Assembly (NCBI GenBank): GCA_023409755.1
Contig: JAEYRA010000122.1
Location: 1-48,143 of the forward strand
Direction: 5' to 3'
DNA length: 48,143 nt
Source: Bacillota bacterium
Lineage (GTDB): Bacteria; Bacillota; Clostridia; Christensenellales; UMGS416
In this document: piece after piece, positions 41,362-48,143 of the stretch
Layout of the letters: the number at the start of each line of letters is the position of its first letter
How positions within the stretch are numbered: the first letter of the stretch is position 1
Made by a program: the position numbers and the translations under genes
Notes under the pieces: generated by a model
The model's input: only the letters and a program-made list of their open reading frames with translations
Database searches by the model: none
What the model was told of the DNA's origin: nothing

Positions 41362-42234
41362 TTACAATCTTTCGACAGTACAGGAGCGTTCACGCTCGCC
41401 TGCCCTGCCGGCGGAAACACCCAGATGCAGCGCGTGGTGGGGGCAGGCCTTGACGCAGTCACCGCAGCGAATGCACTCGGCGTTGTTGGGGCTTTTCGTG
41501 GGGTCAACATCCATCTGGCACACCCGTGCACAGGCCCCGCAGTGCACACAGGCATCTTCCTTCAGGTGCATACGGTAGAGCGACAGGCGGTTAAACAACC
41601 CATAGATGGCCCCCAAAGGGCACAGGAACTTGCAAAACCACCGGTACAGCACCACGCACAGGGCAACGGTGACGACGGCGACCAGCATCTTCCAGCTGAA
41701 GAGCCACCCCGCCGCCGCCCGCAGCGAGGGATTCGTCGCCATCAGTGGCAGCGCGCCAAAAATGGTGCCGTTGGGGCACACATACTTGCAATACCAAGGA
41801 TCCCCCTGGCCAGCGAAATTCACGGCGAACATGGGCAGCAGGATAACCAGCCCCACCAGCAGCACAACCTTGGCGGCTTTCAGCGGCCGCAGGCGCACCG
41901 GCAGCTTCCATTTGGGGCTGCGTATCTTGTAGAGCAACTCCTGAAAGAGCCCAAAGGGGCACAGCCACCCGCAGATCCACCGCCCGGCGACCATGCCAAA
42001 GAGGAGCAGCAGACCGGTGACGTAGAGGGACACTTGGGTCTTCATACTGCCCAGCACGGCCTGCAGGGCCCCAATGGGGCAAGCGCCTACCGCGCCGGGG
42101 CAAGAGTAACAATTGAACCCCGGCAGGCACACCCGTTTGGTGGGCCCGGTGTAGATCTGCCCCCGCCAGAAGCCGGGCAGGTATGCGTTGTGCGCCAGGG
42201 CCGAGAGCCACTGGACGAACCGACGTCTCTTCAT
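41362..42234 (-). CDS. NapH/NosR-like membrane ferredoxin (4Fe-4S)
   Basis: 290 residues with about five hydrophobic segments. The N-terminal CYSCPGAVGACPIGALQ is a cysteine-rich site. Three C-x3-CP motifs follow (CGWLCP, CKYVCP, CKFLCP), which mark the NapH/NosR/RdxA group. The C-terminus has two classical 4Fe-4S sites, CVHCGACARVC and CIRCGDCVKAC. Such proteins pass electrons across or along the membrane to a reductase. Which acceptor it serves is not shown, as no reductase lies nearby. It starts four bases after the CD1871A-type micro-protein, so the two are coupled. Confidence 0.85.
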   Translation of the reverse strand: MKRRRFVQWLSALAHNAYLPGFWRGQIYTGPTKRVCLPGFNCYSCPGAVGACPIGALQAVLGSMKTQVSLYVTGLLLLFGMVAGRWICGWLCPFGLFQELLYKIRSPKWKLPVRLRPLKAAKVVLLVGLVILLPMFAVNFAGQGDPWYCKYVCPNGTIFGALPLMATNPSLRAAAGWLFSWKMLVAVVTVALCVVLYRWFCKFLCPLGAIYGLFNRLSLYRMHLKEDACVHCGACARVCQMDVDPTKSPNNAECIRCGDCVKACPHHALHLGVSAGRAGERERSCTVERL

Positions 42235-42238
42235 GGCC

Positions 42239-42388
42239 TCACCCAATGCCGATGCATTCCAGACAGATCTGCGCCGCCTTGCGGAATACATCGAGCGCTT
42301 CGCCGCGCAGCACGCCCAGCACAATGAGAACAGGGGCTGCCAGCAACAGCCCCCAACGCAATGCAGCAACAGTTGTTCTCATTGCCAT
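42239..42388 (-). CDS. CD1871A family CXXC-motif micro-protein
   Basis: A 49-residue protein with one hydrophobic helix (about residues 13-28) and the family end ICLECIGIG holding a C-x2-C pair. The family is named after a Clostridioides difficile protein of unknown function. The ATG at 42388 is supported by a promoter whose predicted start is only about 15 bases upstream and by GGGGAG; a second ATG at 42382 is equally possible. The long frame reaching to 42577 is rejected because it crosses the promoter and hairpins. It precedes the NapH-like gene by four bases. The cysteine pair could bind a metal or act in thiol redox exchange, which is inference. Confidence 0.82.
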   Translation of the reverse strand: MAMRTTVAALRWGLLLAAPVLIVLGVLRGEALDVFRKAAQICLECIGIG

Positions 42389-42409
42389 GCGCTCCCCTGC
42401 CTTTTCTCC

Positions 42410-42438
42410 ATTGTCGGGCAGTGCGTGCAATCTGTCAA
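42410..42438 (-). promoter_or_regulatory. Promoter of the CXXC/ferredoxin pair
   Basis: TTGACA (42433-42438, perfect), 17-bp spacer and GACAAT (42410-42415) on the minus strand. A GGTTGC/GCAACC stem lies just upstream at about 42443-42457. Confidence 0.7.
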
Positions 42439-42511
42439 GGACGGTTGCTTCGCAACCTCGCCTTCGCCGCATTCGCGTCTCGGCGAATCCCTTTCGTGCC
42501 GTTATTGACGT

Positions 42512-42542
42512 CCCGCCCAGCGCGCATGTGTCGCTGGGCGGG
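42512..42542. terminator. Strong GC hairpin after pyrE
   Basis: CCCGCCCAGCG and CGCTGGGCGGG form an 11-base-pair stem with a nine-base loop, about 140 bp beyond pyrE. On the plus strand TTCTTTGTAATAATTCT follows, a better U tract than on the minus strand. It probably closes the pyr operon or blocks plus-strand transcription. Confidence 0.5.
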
Positions 42543-42682
42543 TTCTTTGTAATAATTCTCGTTCTTTGCTTAAACAACTGACGTACACCTTCGGGCAGCC
42601 ATGGGTTTCCAGCTTCCGCTACTGTCCCACTCCTCCCGCCGAATGAATCGTCGGTCAGTTCGTTTCTGTCAGCGGGTTATGG

Positions 42683-43264
42683 CTACTTCGCGGCCTTGCG
42701 GCTGCCGGGCTTGATGGCGGGGGTGCCTTCCTTGCACAGGGGGCAGTCGGCGGCTTCCCAGCTCTGCACATCCATGGAGGCAACGGCCTCAAAGCGGCAG
42801 CCGAAGTCCACCTTGCCGGCGCTGCGGTCCACAATTGCCCCAACGCCGGCCACCACGCCGCCGGCGGCTTTCACCAGGGCGATGACTTCCTTGACCGAGC
42901 CGCCGGTGGTGACTGTGTCCTCCACCAGCAGAACGCGAGCCCCCTGAGGGATGACGAAGCCGCGACGCAGCACCATGGTTCCGTCGTCACTGCGCTCAGC
43001 AAAGAAGTTGCGCACACCCAGTTGGCGGCCCACCTCGTAGCTCATGATGACACCACCCAGCGCCGGGCCGATGACAAGGTCAATTGCCTCGCCGCGGAAG
43101 CGCTCTGCCAAATCCTTGCACATGAGTTCGCAATACTCCGGGTACTCAAAGAGCCTGGCGCATTGCATGTAACGGTTGGAATGCCGGCCGGACGTCAGCA
43201 GGAAGTGCCCCTCCAGCATGACGCCGGTCTTCTTGAAGATTTCAATGGCCCTATCGAGCTCCAT
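42683..43264 (-). CDS. pyrE: Orotate phosphoribosyltransferase
   Basis: 193 residues. PyrE joins orotate with PRPP to give OMP. The PRPP loop is RVLLVEDTVTTGGSV, and the N-terminal GHFLLTSGRHSNRY is characteristic. The ATG at 43264 has GAGGAGG six bases ahead; the longer frame runs back through pyrD and is rejected. The C-terminus carries DCPLCKEGTPAIKPGS, a short CxxC extension seen in clostridial PyrE. It is the last gene of the visible pyr run, 11 bases after pyrD. No pyrF is present between D and E. Confidence 0.95.
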   Translation of the reverse strand: MELDRAIEIFKKTGVMLEGHFLLTSGRHSNRYMQCARLFEYPEYCELMCKDLAERFRGEAIDLVIGPALGGVIMSYEVGRQLGVRNFFAERSDDGTMVLRRGFVIPQGARVLLVEDTVTTGGSVKEVIALVKAAGGVVAGVGAIVDRSAGKVDFGCRFEAVASMDVQSWEAADCPLCKEGTPAIKPGSRKAAK

Positions 43265-43275
43265 TCCCGTCCTCC

Positions 43276-44190
43276 TCACACCTTCAGCGAACCCACGAGT
43301 TCGCGAACATCGGTCACATTCCAGCGGGTCATGTATTCGCGGATGCCATCGACGATGGCAACACAAGCCGCCGGGTCGATGAGGTTCGCTGTGCCCACCT
43401 GCACGGCGCTGGCACCGGCAATGAGGAACTCCACCGCGTCCCGGCCCGTTAGGATGCCGCCCAGGCCGACGACCGGAATCTTCACCGCCGAAGCCGCCTG
43501 CCACACCATGCGCAGAGCCACCGGCTTGATGGCCGGGCCCGAGAGGCCGCCGGTCACGTTGGCGAGGATGGGCCGCCGCCGGTCAGCGTCGATGGCCATG
43601 CCCGTCAGAGTATTGATGAGCGACAGAGCATCGGCCCCCGCCTCCTCCGCTGCCAGGGCACTCTCAGCAATGTCGGCGGTGTTGGGCGTCAGTTTCACCA
43701 TCAGCGGCTGCTCGCACAGGGGCTTGACGGCGGAGACGATCTTGCGGATGCTCTCCGGCCGGGCACCAAAGGCAGCGCCGCCCTCCTCCACATTGGGGCA
43801 GGAGATGTTCATTTCAATCATCGCGACGCCGCTGCCACGGAGCTTTTCGGCCATGGTGCAGTAGTCCTCCACCGTGCGCCCTGCGATGTTCACGATGAGC
43901 TTGGTATCATACTTCTTGAGCGCCGGCAGGCCGTATGAGAGGAAGGCGTCGATGCCGGGGTTCTGCAGCCCCACGCTGTTGAGGACACCGCTGGCCGTCT
44001 CGGCAATGCGGGGGGCCGGGTTGCCCTCCCGCCGCTCGGGCGTCAGGCCCTTCACCGCGATGCCCCCAAGGACGCTCAGATCCATGTACTTGGCAAACTC
44101 CCGACCGAAGCCGAAGCAGCCCGACGCCGCGATGACCGGCGTTGCCAGCTCCACCCCGCAGAGCGTTGTTTTCAAATTTGGTTCAGCCAC
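43276..44190 (-). CDS. pyrD: Dihydroorotate dehydrogenase, class 1B catalytic subunit
   Basis: 304 residues. This FMN protein oxidises dihydroorotate to orotate with NAD as acceptor through PyrK. The active-site cysteine of class 1B is in NISCPNVEEGG, and FMN contacts are in GVLNSVGLQNPG and VVGLGGI. The start overlaps the end of pyrK by eight bases. The presence of PyrK places it in class 1B rather than the fumarate-using 1A. Confidence 0.97.
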   Translation of the reverse strand: MAEPNLKTTLCGVELATPVIAASGCFGFGREFAKYMDLSVLGGIAVKGLTPERREGNPAPRIAETASGVLNSVGLQNPGIDAFLSYGLPALKKYDTKLIVNIAGRTVEDYCTMAEKLRGSGVAMIEMNISCPNVEEGGAAFGARPESIRKIVSAVKPLCEQPLMVKLTPNTADIAESALAAEEAGADALSLINTLTGMAIDADRRRPILANVTGGLSGPAIKPVALRMVWQAASAVKIPVVGLGGILTGRDAVEFLIAGASAVQVGTANLIDPAACVAIVDGIREYMTRWNVTDVRELVGSLKV

Positions 44191-44956
44191 CGAAGTCCAC
44201 CTCCCTCAAGGGGAACACCGGGCCGTCGGCACAGACGCGCCGGTAGTGCCAGTCGTTCCCGCTCTTAATCTTGCACGCGCACACCAGGCACGCCCCATGG
44301 CCGCAGCCCATACGCTCCTCCAGCGATACAAGGCAGGGCACGTCGTTGGTCGCCATGACCTTGGCAAGCGACCGCAGCATGGGTGTGGGGCCGCAGGCAT
44401 ACACGCAATCATAGGCTTCGTTCTGCATGGCTTTCGCCAGCATGTCGGTCACAAAGCCCTTCTCCCCCAGCGTACCATCGTCGGAGCAGAGCGCCAACCG
44501 GCGTGATACCGCCTGGAAATCCTCCAGCTGATAGGCGAACTCCCGCCCACGGAAGCCGAGGAAAGTGTCAAAGGCCACCTCGGGGTGGGCCTCGATGAGT
44601 GTCATAAGCGGCGCCGCGCCGATGCCGCCGCCAACGATCGCCGCGGTCTTCACGGTCTTGGCCACGGTGAAAGGTCGGCCCAGCGGGGCCAGCATATCGA
44701 TGGTGTCGCCGGGCTGCAGGGTGGCAAGCAGGCGCGTGCCCTCCCCTTTGAGCTGGTAGATCATTTCGACGGTTTGGTTGGTGCGGTCCACACGGTAAAA
44801 GCTGATGGGCCGGCGCAGCAGCAGCGCCGCGTTGCCGGGTAGCCGGATGTGCCCGAACTGGCCGGGCAGAAACTCGGGCATTTCGCCGTCAATGCGCACC
44901 ACCATGCTGTAGATGCCGGTCGCCACCGGTTGGTTGGCGACCACTGTAGAAATCAT
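44183..44956 (-). CDS. pyrK: Dihydroorotate dehydrogenase electron-transfer subunit
   Basis: 257 residues. PyrK holds FAD and a 2Fe-2S cluster and moves electrons from PyrD to NAD. The FAD site is RPISFYRVD and the pyridine site GGGIGAAPL; the cluster ligands lie in GCGHGACLVCACKI plus a cysteine at RRVCADG. GGAGGGG precedes the ATG at 44956. It starts 16 bases after carB and overlaps pyrD, so it belongs to the same operon. Confidence 0.97.
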   Translation of the reverse strand: MISTVVANQPVATGIYSMVVRIDGEMPEFLPGQFGHIRLPGNAALLLRRPISFYRVDRTNQTVEMIYQLKGEGTRLLATLQPGDTIDMLAPLGRPFTVAKTVKTAAIVGGGIGAAPLMTLIEAHPEVAFDTFLGFRGREFAYQLEDFQAVSRRLALCSDDGTLGEKGFVTDMLAKAMQNEAYDCVYACGPTPMLRSLAKVMATNDVPCLVSLEERMGCGHGACLVCACKIKSGNDWHYRRVCADGPVFPLREVDFGG

Positions 44957-44972
44957 AGGCTCCCCTCCTTTG

Positions 44973-47900
44973 TTATGCGTCGATATCGTGGAGTCCCAGC
45001 GGGACAATTTCGGTTTCGTTCCGCCGCAGCTTCAACCCCCGGATGAGCGCGGCGGCGGTATCCACCGAGGTTAGACAGGGCACCTTGTACTCCACCGCCA
45101 TGCGCCGCAGCTTGAAGCCGTCACGCTCACTGTCCCTCCCGCGGGTAGGGGTGTTCAAGATGAGCTGCACCTGCCCGGCCTTCAGCATTTCCTGAATATT
45201 GGGCGATGGGTCGCTGAAGCGCCCAACGTGGTTGGCCGGCACATAGGCGGCGTTCAGGGCGTGGGCTGTGCCGTCGGTGGCGTAGAGGTTGTACCCCAGC
45301 GAGGCCAAGTCTTCGGCCAGGCGGCTGATGTCGGGCTTGTCGGTGTTGGCCACCGAGAGCAGGACGTTGCCGATGCGCGGCACGCTCATGCCTGCGGCGA
45401 TGAGACCCTTCAATAGCGCCTCCGGCAGATCCCGGGAGATGCCCAACACCTCGCCGGTAGACTTCATCTCCGGCCCAAGGCTGACTTCCAACTGAGGAAG
45501 CTTCTCAAAGGAGAAGACCGGCACCTTAACCGCCCAGATGCCCCGGTCGGGATGGAGCCCGGTACCGTACCCCATGGCAGCGATGGGCTCGCCTAAGGCC
45601 GCCCGGGTAGCCAGCTCGATCATCGGCACGCCCGTCACCTTGCTGATGTAGGGAACCGTGCGGCTGGAGCGCGGGTTGACTTCGATGATGTACAACTCAT
45701 TATTATACACGATAAATTGGATGTTGATCATACCCTTTACATGCAGTTCCCGGCAAAGCATGTGTGTGGTGTCAATGATCTTGGTCTGCAGCCGCTCCGA
45801 CAGGGTGAAGGCCGGGTAGACCGAGATACTGTCACCCGAGTGGACACCCGCCCGCTCGATGTGCTCCATGATGCCAGGGATCAGCATGTCGGTGCCATCG
45901 CTGATGGCGTCCACCTCGATCTCCTTGCCCAGTAGATATTTATCCACGAGGATGGGATGTTCCTGCTCGTTGCGGTTGATGATGGCCATATACTCGGCAA
46001 TATCGTGGTCGGACCAGGCGATTTCCATGCCCTGGCCGCCCAGCACATAGCTGGGGCGCACCAGAACCGGGTACCCCAGGCGGTTGGCCACGGCAAGCGC
46101 CTGCTCGGCGGTGAAGACGGTGTCACCTTTCGGCCGGAGGATGCCGACGCGTTCCAGCAGGGCGTCGAACTCCTGCCGGTCCTCGGCGGCGTTAATGTCA
46201 TTAAGGGAGGTGCCGAGGATCGGGATGCCCATCTCCTCCACCCACTTGGCGAGCTTGATGGCCGTCTGCCCGCCAAACTGCACCAGCACGCCCTCTGGTT
46301 GCTCCAGCTCCAGCACGTTCCACATGTCCTCGGCCGTCAATGGCTCGAAGTACAGGCGGTCCGACGTGTCGAAGTCGGTGGACACGGTCTCGGGGTTGTT
46401 GTTGATGATGACGGTGTCGTAACCGGCTTTCTTCAGCGCCCAGATGGAGTGGACCGAGCAGTAGTCGAACTCCACACCCTGGCCGATGCGGATGGGACCG
46501 GAGCCCAGCACCACCACCGACTTGTTGCCGCTGGGTCGTGCCTCGTTCTCGTCGTCGTAGGTGGAGTAGTAGTAGGGGCTGACGGCGTCAAACTCGGCCC
46601 CGCAGGTGTCCACCATCTTGAAGGCTGGGAGAATTCCCATCTCCCGCCGCAGCTCCCGAATCTCCCGCTCGGTCTTGCCCGTCCAGCGCGCCAGTGCCTG
46701 GTCACTGAAGCCCATACGCTTGAGGTGGCGCAGGGAATCCTTCGTGAGTCCGGCGATGCCCTCGCGCTTGACGCGCTCCTCCTCCTCCACGATATGGCGG
46801 AGCTTGAAGAGGTACCACAGGTCGATCTTGGTGATGTCGAAGATGTGCTGCTCGCTCACCCCGCGGCGCAGGGCCTCGGTCACCACGTAGATGCGTTCGT
46901 CGCTCTGCCAATGGAGCAGCCGCTCGATCTCCTCATCGGTGCTGGCGGCGGCATCCTTGAACTCACAGGAGTAGAGCCCCAACTCCAGGGAGCGCACGGC
47001 CTTGAGGAAGGCCGACTCAAAGTTCGCACCGATGGCCATGACCTCGCCGGTGGCCTTCATGCGGGTGCCCAGCGTCTTCTCGGCCTTGGTGAACTTATCG
47101 AAGGGCCAGCGCGGGAACTTGACGACCACATAGTCGAGCGTCGGCTCGAAGCAGGCGTAGGTCTTGCCCGTCACGGCGTTCTGAATCTCATCCAAACCAT
47201 AGCCCACGGCGATCTTGGAAGCCACCTTGGCGATGGGGTAACCGGTCGCCTTACTGGCGAGGGCTGAAGAGCGGCTGACGCGGGGGTTGACTTCGATGAC
47301 CGCGTACTCCATGCTGTCGGGGTTCAGGGCATACTGCACGTTGCAGCCGCCCTCGATCTTCAATGAATTGATGATGTTGATGGCCGCCGTGCGCAGCATC
47401 TGATACTCAGCGTCCCGAAGCGTTTGGCTGGGGGCAACCACGATGCTGTCGCCGGTGTGGATGCCCACCGGGTCGATGTTCTCCATATTGCAGACGATGA
47501 TGCAGTTGCCCTTGCCGTCGCGCATCACCTCATACTCAATTTCCTTCCAGCCGGCCACGCTTTTCTCAATGAGGCACTGGTGCACGCGGGAGTAGCGAAG
47601 GCCGTCGGAGGTGATCTGTTGCAGCTCCAGCCCGTCATTCGCAATGCCGCCGCCCGAACCGCCCAGCGTATAGGCCGGGCGCACGATGACCGGATACCCC
47701 ACGCGGTCGCCAAACTCCAGGGCAGCCTCCACATCGGTGACGATGACGCTCTCGATGCAGGGCTCACCAATCTCCAGCATGGTGGACTTGAAGAGCTCAC
47801 GGTCCTCAGCCCGGTGAATGGAGTCCACCGGCGTGCCCAGCAGGCGCACGCCCATCTCATCGAGGAATCCGCTCTCGGCGAGCTCCACCGCGAGGTTCAG

Positions 47901-48143
47901 GCCCGTCTGCCCGCCCAGTGTGGGCAGTATGCTGTCAGGCTGCTCCCGCCGAATGATGTTCTTCACGACCTCGGGCGTCAGCGGCTCCAGGTACACGCGG
48001 TCGGCGATGTTCTGGTCGGTCATGATCGTTGCCGGGTTGGAGTTGACCAGCACGACCTCGATGCCCTCTTCCTTCAGGGCGCGGCAGGCCTGGGTGCCGG
48101 CGTAGTCAAACTCGGCCGCCTGGCCGATGACGATGGGGCCGGA
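44973..48143 (-). CDS. carB: Carbamoyl-phosphate synthase large subunit (5' end cut by window)
   Basis: 1056 residues are visible, missing about 15 at the N-terminus; the frame runs open to the right edge and begins there with SGPIVIGQAAEFDYAGTQA. CarB makes carbamoyl phosphate from bicarbonate, ammonia from CarA and two ATP. Both ATP-grasp halves are present (first NIADRVYLEPLTPEVVKNII, second GSGPIRIGQGVEFDYCSVHS), with the C-terminal allosteric MGS-like domain (SVANTDKPDISRLAEDLASLG). Linkage to pyrK, pyrD and pyrE points to the pyrimidine isozyme. Upstream carA is presumably beyond the window. Confidence 0.97.
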   Translation of the reverse strand, partial: SGPIVIGQAAEFDYAGTQACRALKEEGIEVVLVNSNPATIMTDQNIADRVYLEPLTPEVVKNIIRREQPDSILPTLGGQTGLNLAVELAESGFLDEMGVRLLGTPVDSIHRAEDRELFKSTMLEIGEPCIESVIVTDVEAALEFGDRVGYPVIVRPAYTLGGSGGGIANDGLELQQITSDGLRYSRVHQCLIEKSVAGWKEIEYEVMRDGKGNCIIVCNMENIDPVGIHTGDSIVVAPSQTLRDAEYQMLRTAAINIINSLKIEGGCNVQYALNPDSMEYAVIEVNPRVSRSSALASKATGYPIAKVASKIAVGYGLDEIQNAVTGKTYACFEPTLDYVVVKFPRWPFDKFTKAEKTLGTRMKATGEVMAIGANFESAFLKAVRSLELGLYSCEFKDAAASTDEEIERLLHWQSDERIYVVTEALRRGVSEQHIFDITKIDLWYLFKLRHIVEEEERVKREGIAGLTKDSLRHLKRMGFSDQALARWTGKTEREIRELRREMGILPAFKMVDTCGAEFDAVSPYYYSTYDDENEARPSGNKSVVVLGSGPIRIGQGVEFDYCSVHSIWALKKAGYDTVIINNNPETVSTDFDTSDRLYFEPLTAEDMWNVLELEQPEGVLVQFGGQTAIKLAKWVEEMGIPILGTSLNDINAAEDRQEFDALLERVGILRPKGDTVFTAEQALAVANRLGYPVLVRPSYVLGGQGMEIAWSDHDIAEYMAIINRNEQEHPILVDKYLLGKEIEVDAISDGTDMLIPGIMEHIERAGVHSGDSISVYPAFTLSERLQTKIIDTTHMLCRELHVKGMINIQFIVYNNELYIIEVNPRSSRTVPYISKVTGVPMIELATRAALGEPIAAMGYGTGLHPDRGIWAVKVPVFSFEKLPQLEVSLGPEMKSTGEVLGISRDLPEALLKGLIAAGMSVPRIGNVLLSVANTDKPDISRLAEDLASLGYNLYATDGTAHALNAAYVPANHVGRFSDPSPNIQEMLKAGQVQLILNTPTRGRDSERDGFKLRRMAVEYKVPCLTSVDTAAALIRGLKLRRNETEIVPLGLHDIDA

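Noticed and set aside
42239..42577. Full 112-codon version of the CXXC micro-protein
   Set aside because: Its 5' half spans the promoter and two GC hairpins and is rich in Arg and Ala without features; the 49-residue form matches the family.
45957..47267. 436-codon plus-strand frame opposite carB
   Set aside because: Shadow of carB; codons follow the third-position GC bias of the real gene on the other strand.
1..48143. tRNA, rRNA, CRISPR arrays, insertion sequences or prophage
   Set aside because: None seen by eye: no regularly spaced repeats, no transposase or integrase motif, no tRNA-like arm sequences. A tRNAscan or CRISPR search would be needed to exclude weak cases.

Overview
The window reads as chromosomal DNA of a GC-rich, spore-forming member of the Clostridia (Bacillota). 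The indicators are both subunits of dipicolinate synthase, a SpoVB-like flippase in the mazG-HU-S4 neighbourhood, a SpoIID/LytB-domain lipoprotein, PyrK-dependent dihydroorotate dehydrogenase, a split glycine decarboxylase (GcvPA/GcvPB), a tandem glycine riboswitch and a CD1871A-type CXXC micro-protein. Genus cannot be read from the sequence. No tRNA, rRNA, CRISPR array, transposase or phage gene was seen. The window begins inside an oxidoreductase gene and ends inside carB.

Left part (1-16 kb), almost all on the minus strand. A small carbohydrate cluster (GH30 glycosidase, ThuA-like protein, Gfo/Idh/MocA oxidoreductase) is followed by the gcvT-gcvH-gcvPA-gcvPB operon behind its glycine riboswitch. 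Next comes rsmA, a radical-SAM protein, its DUF2344 partner, RNase G/E and pgsA, reading as one translationally coupled series from a clear promoter. A SpoIID/LytB lipoprotein runs on the plus strand and meets the ispDF fusion end to end with no gap. The rqcP, HU, mazG and spoVB genes form the familiar sporulation/division-linked cluster.

Middle (17-34 kb). Upstream of spoVB lies a four-gene efflux-type operon: a lipoprotein adaptor, a 945-residue double-FtsX permease and two different ABC ATPases. The second ATPase ends in an AbrB/SpoVT-like domain and stands where spoVT is found next to spoVB in Bacillus. An EAL/HDOD signalling protein and a heterodimeric ABC exporter pair follow on the plus strand, closed by a bidirectional terminator shared with a convergent trmL-AEC transporter pair. 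Then come dpaA-dpaB and an aspartate kinase, which feed dipicolinate and lysine precursor synthesis.

Right part (34-48 kb). An AT-richer MFS/MerR drug-efflux cassette interrupts the GC-rich chromosome and carries a MerR-type promoter with a 19-bp spacer. Beyond it are dut, an M16 peptidase, pnp and rpsO (a classic RNA-metabolism cluster), a two-gene redox module (CD1871A micro-protein plus NapH-like ferredoxin), and the pyrimidine genes carB-pyrK-pyrD-pyrE.

The observations most worth pursuing are the AbrB-tailed ABC ATPase with its two-ATPase/one-permease operon, the riboswitch-abutting hairpin before gcvT, the CXXC micro-protein/NapH pair, and several unexplained perfect palindromes in intergenic DNA. 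All functional calls rest on motif and family recognition by eye. No database search was run.
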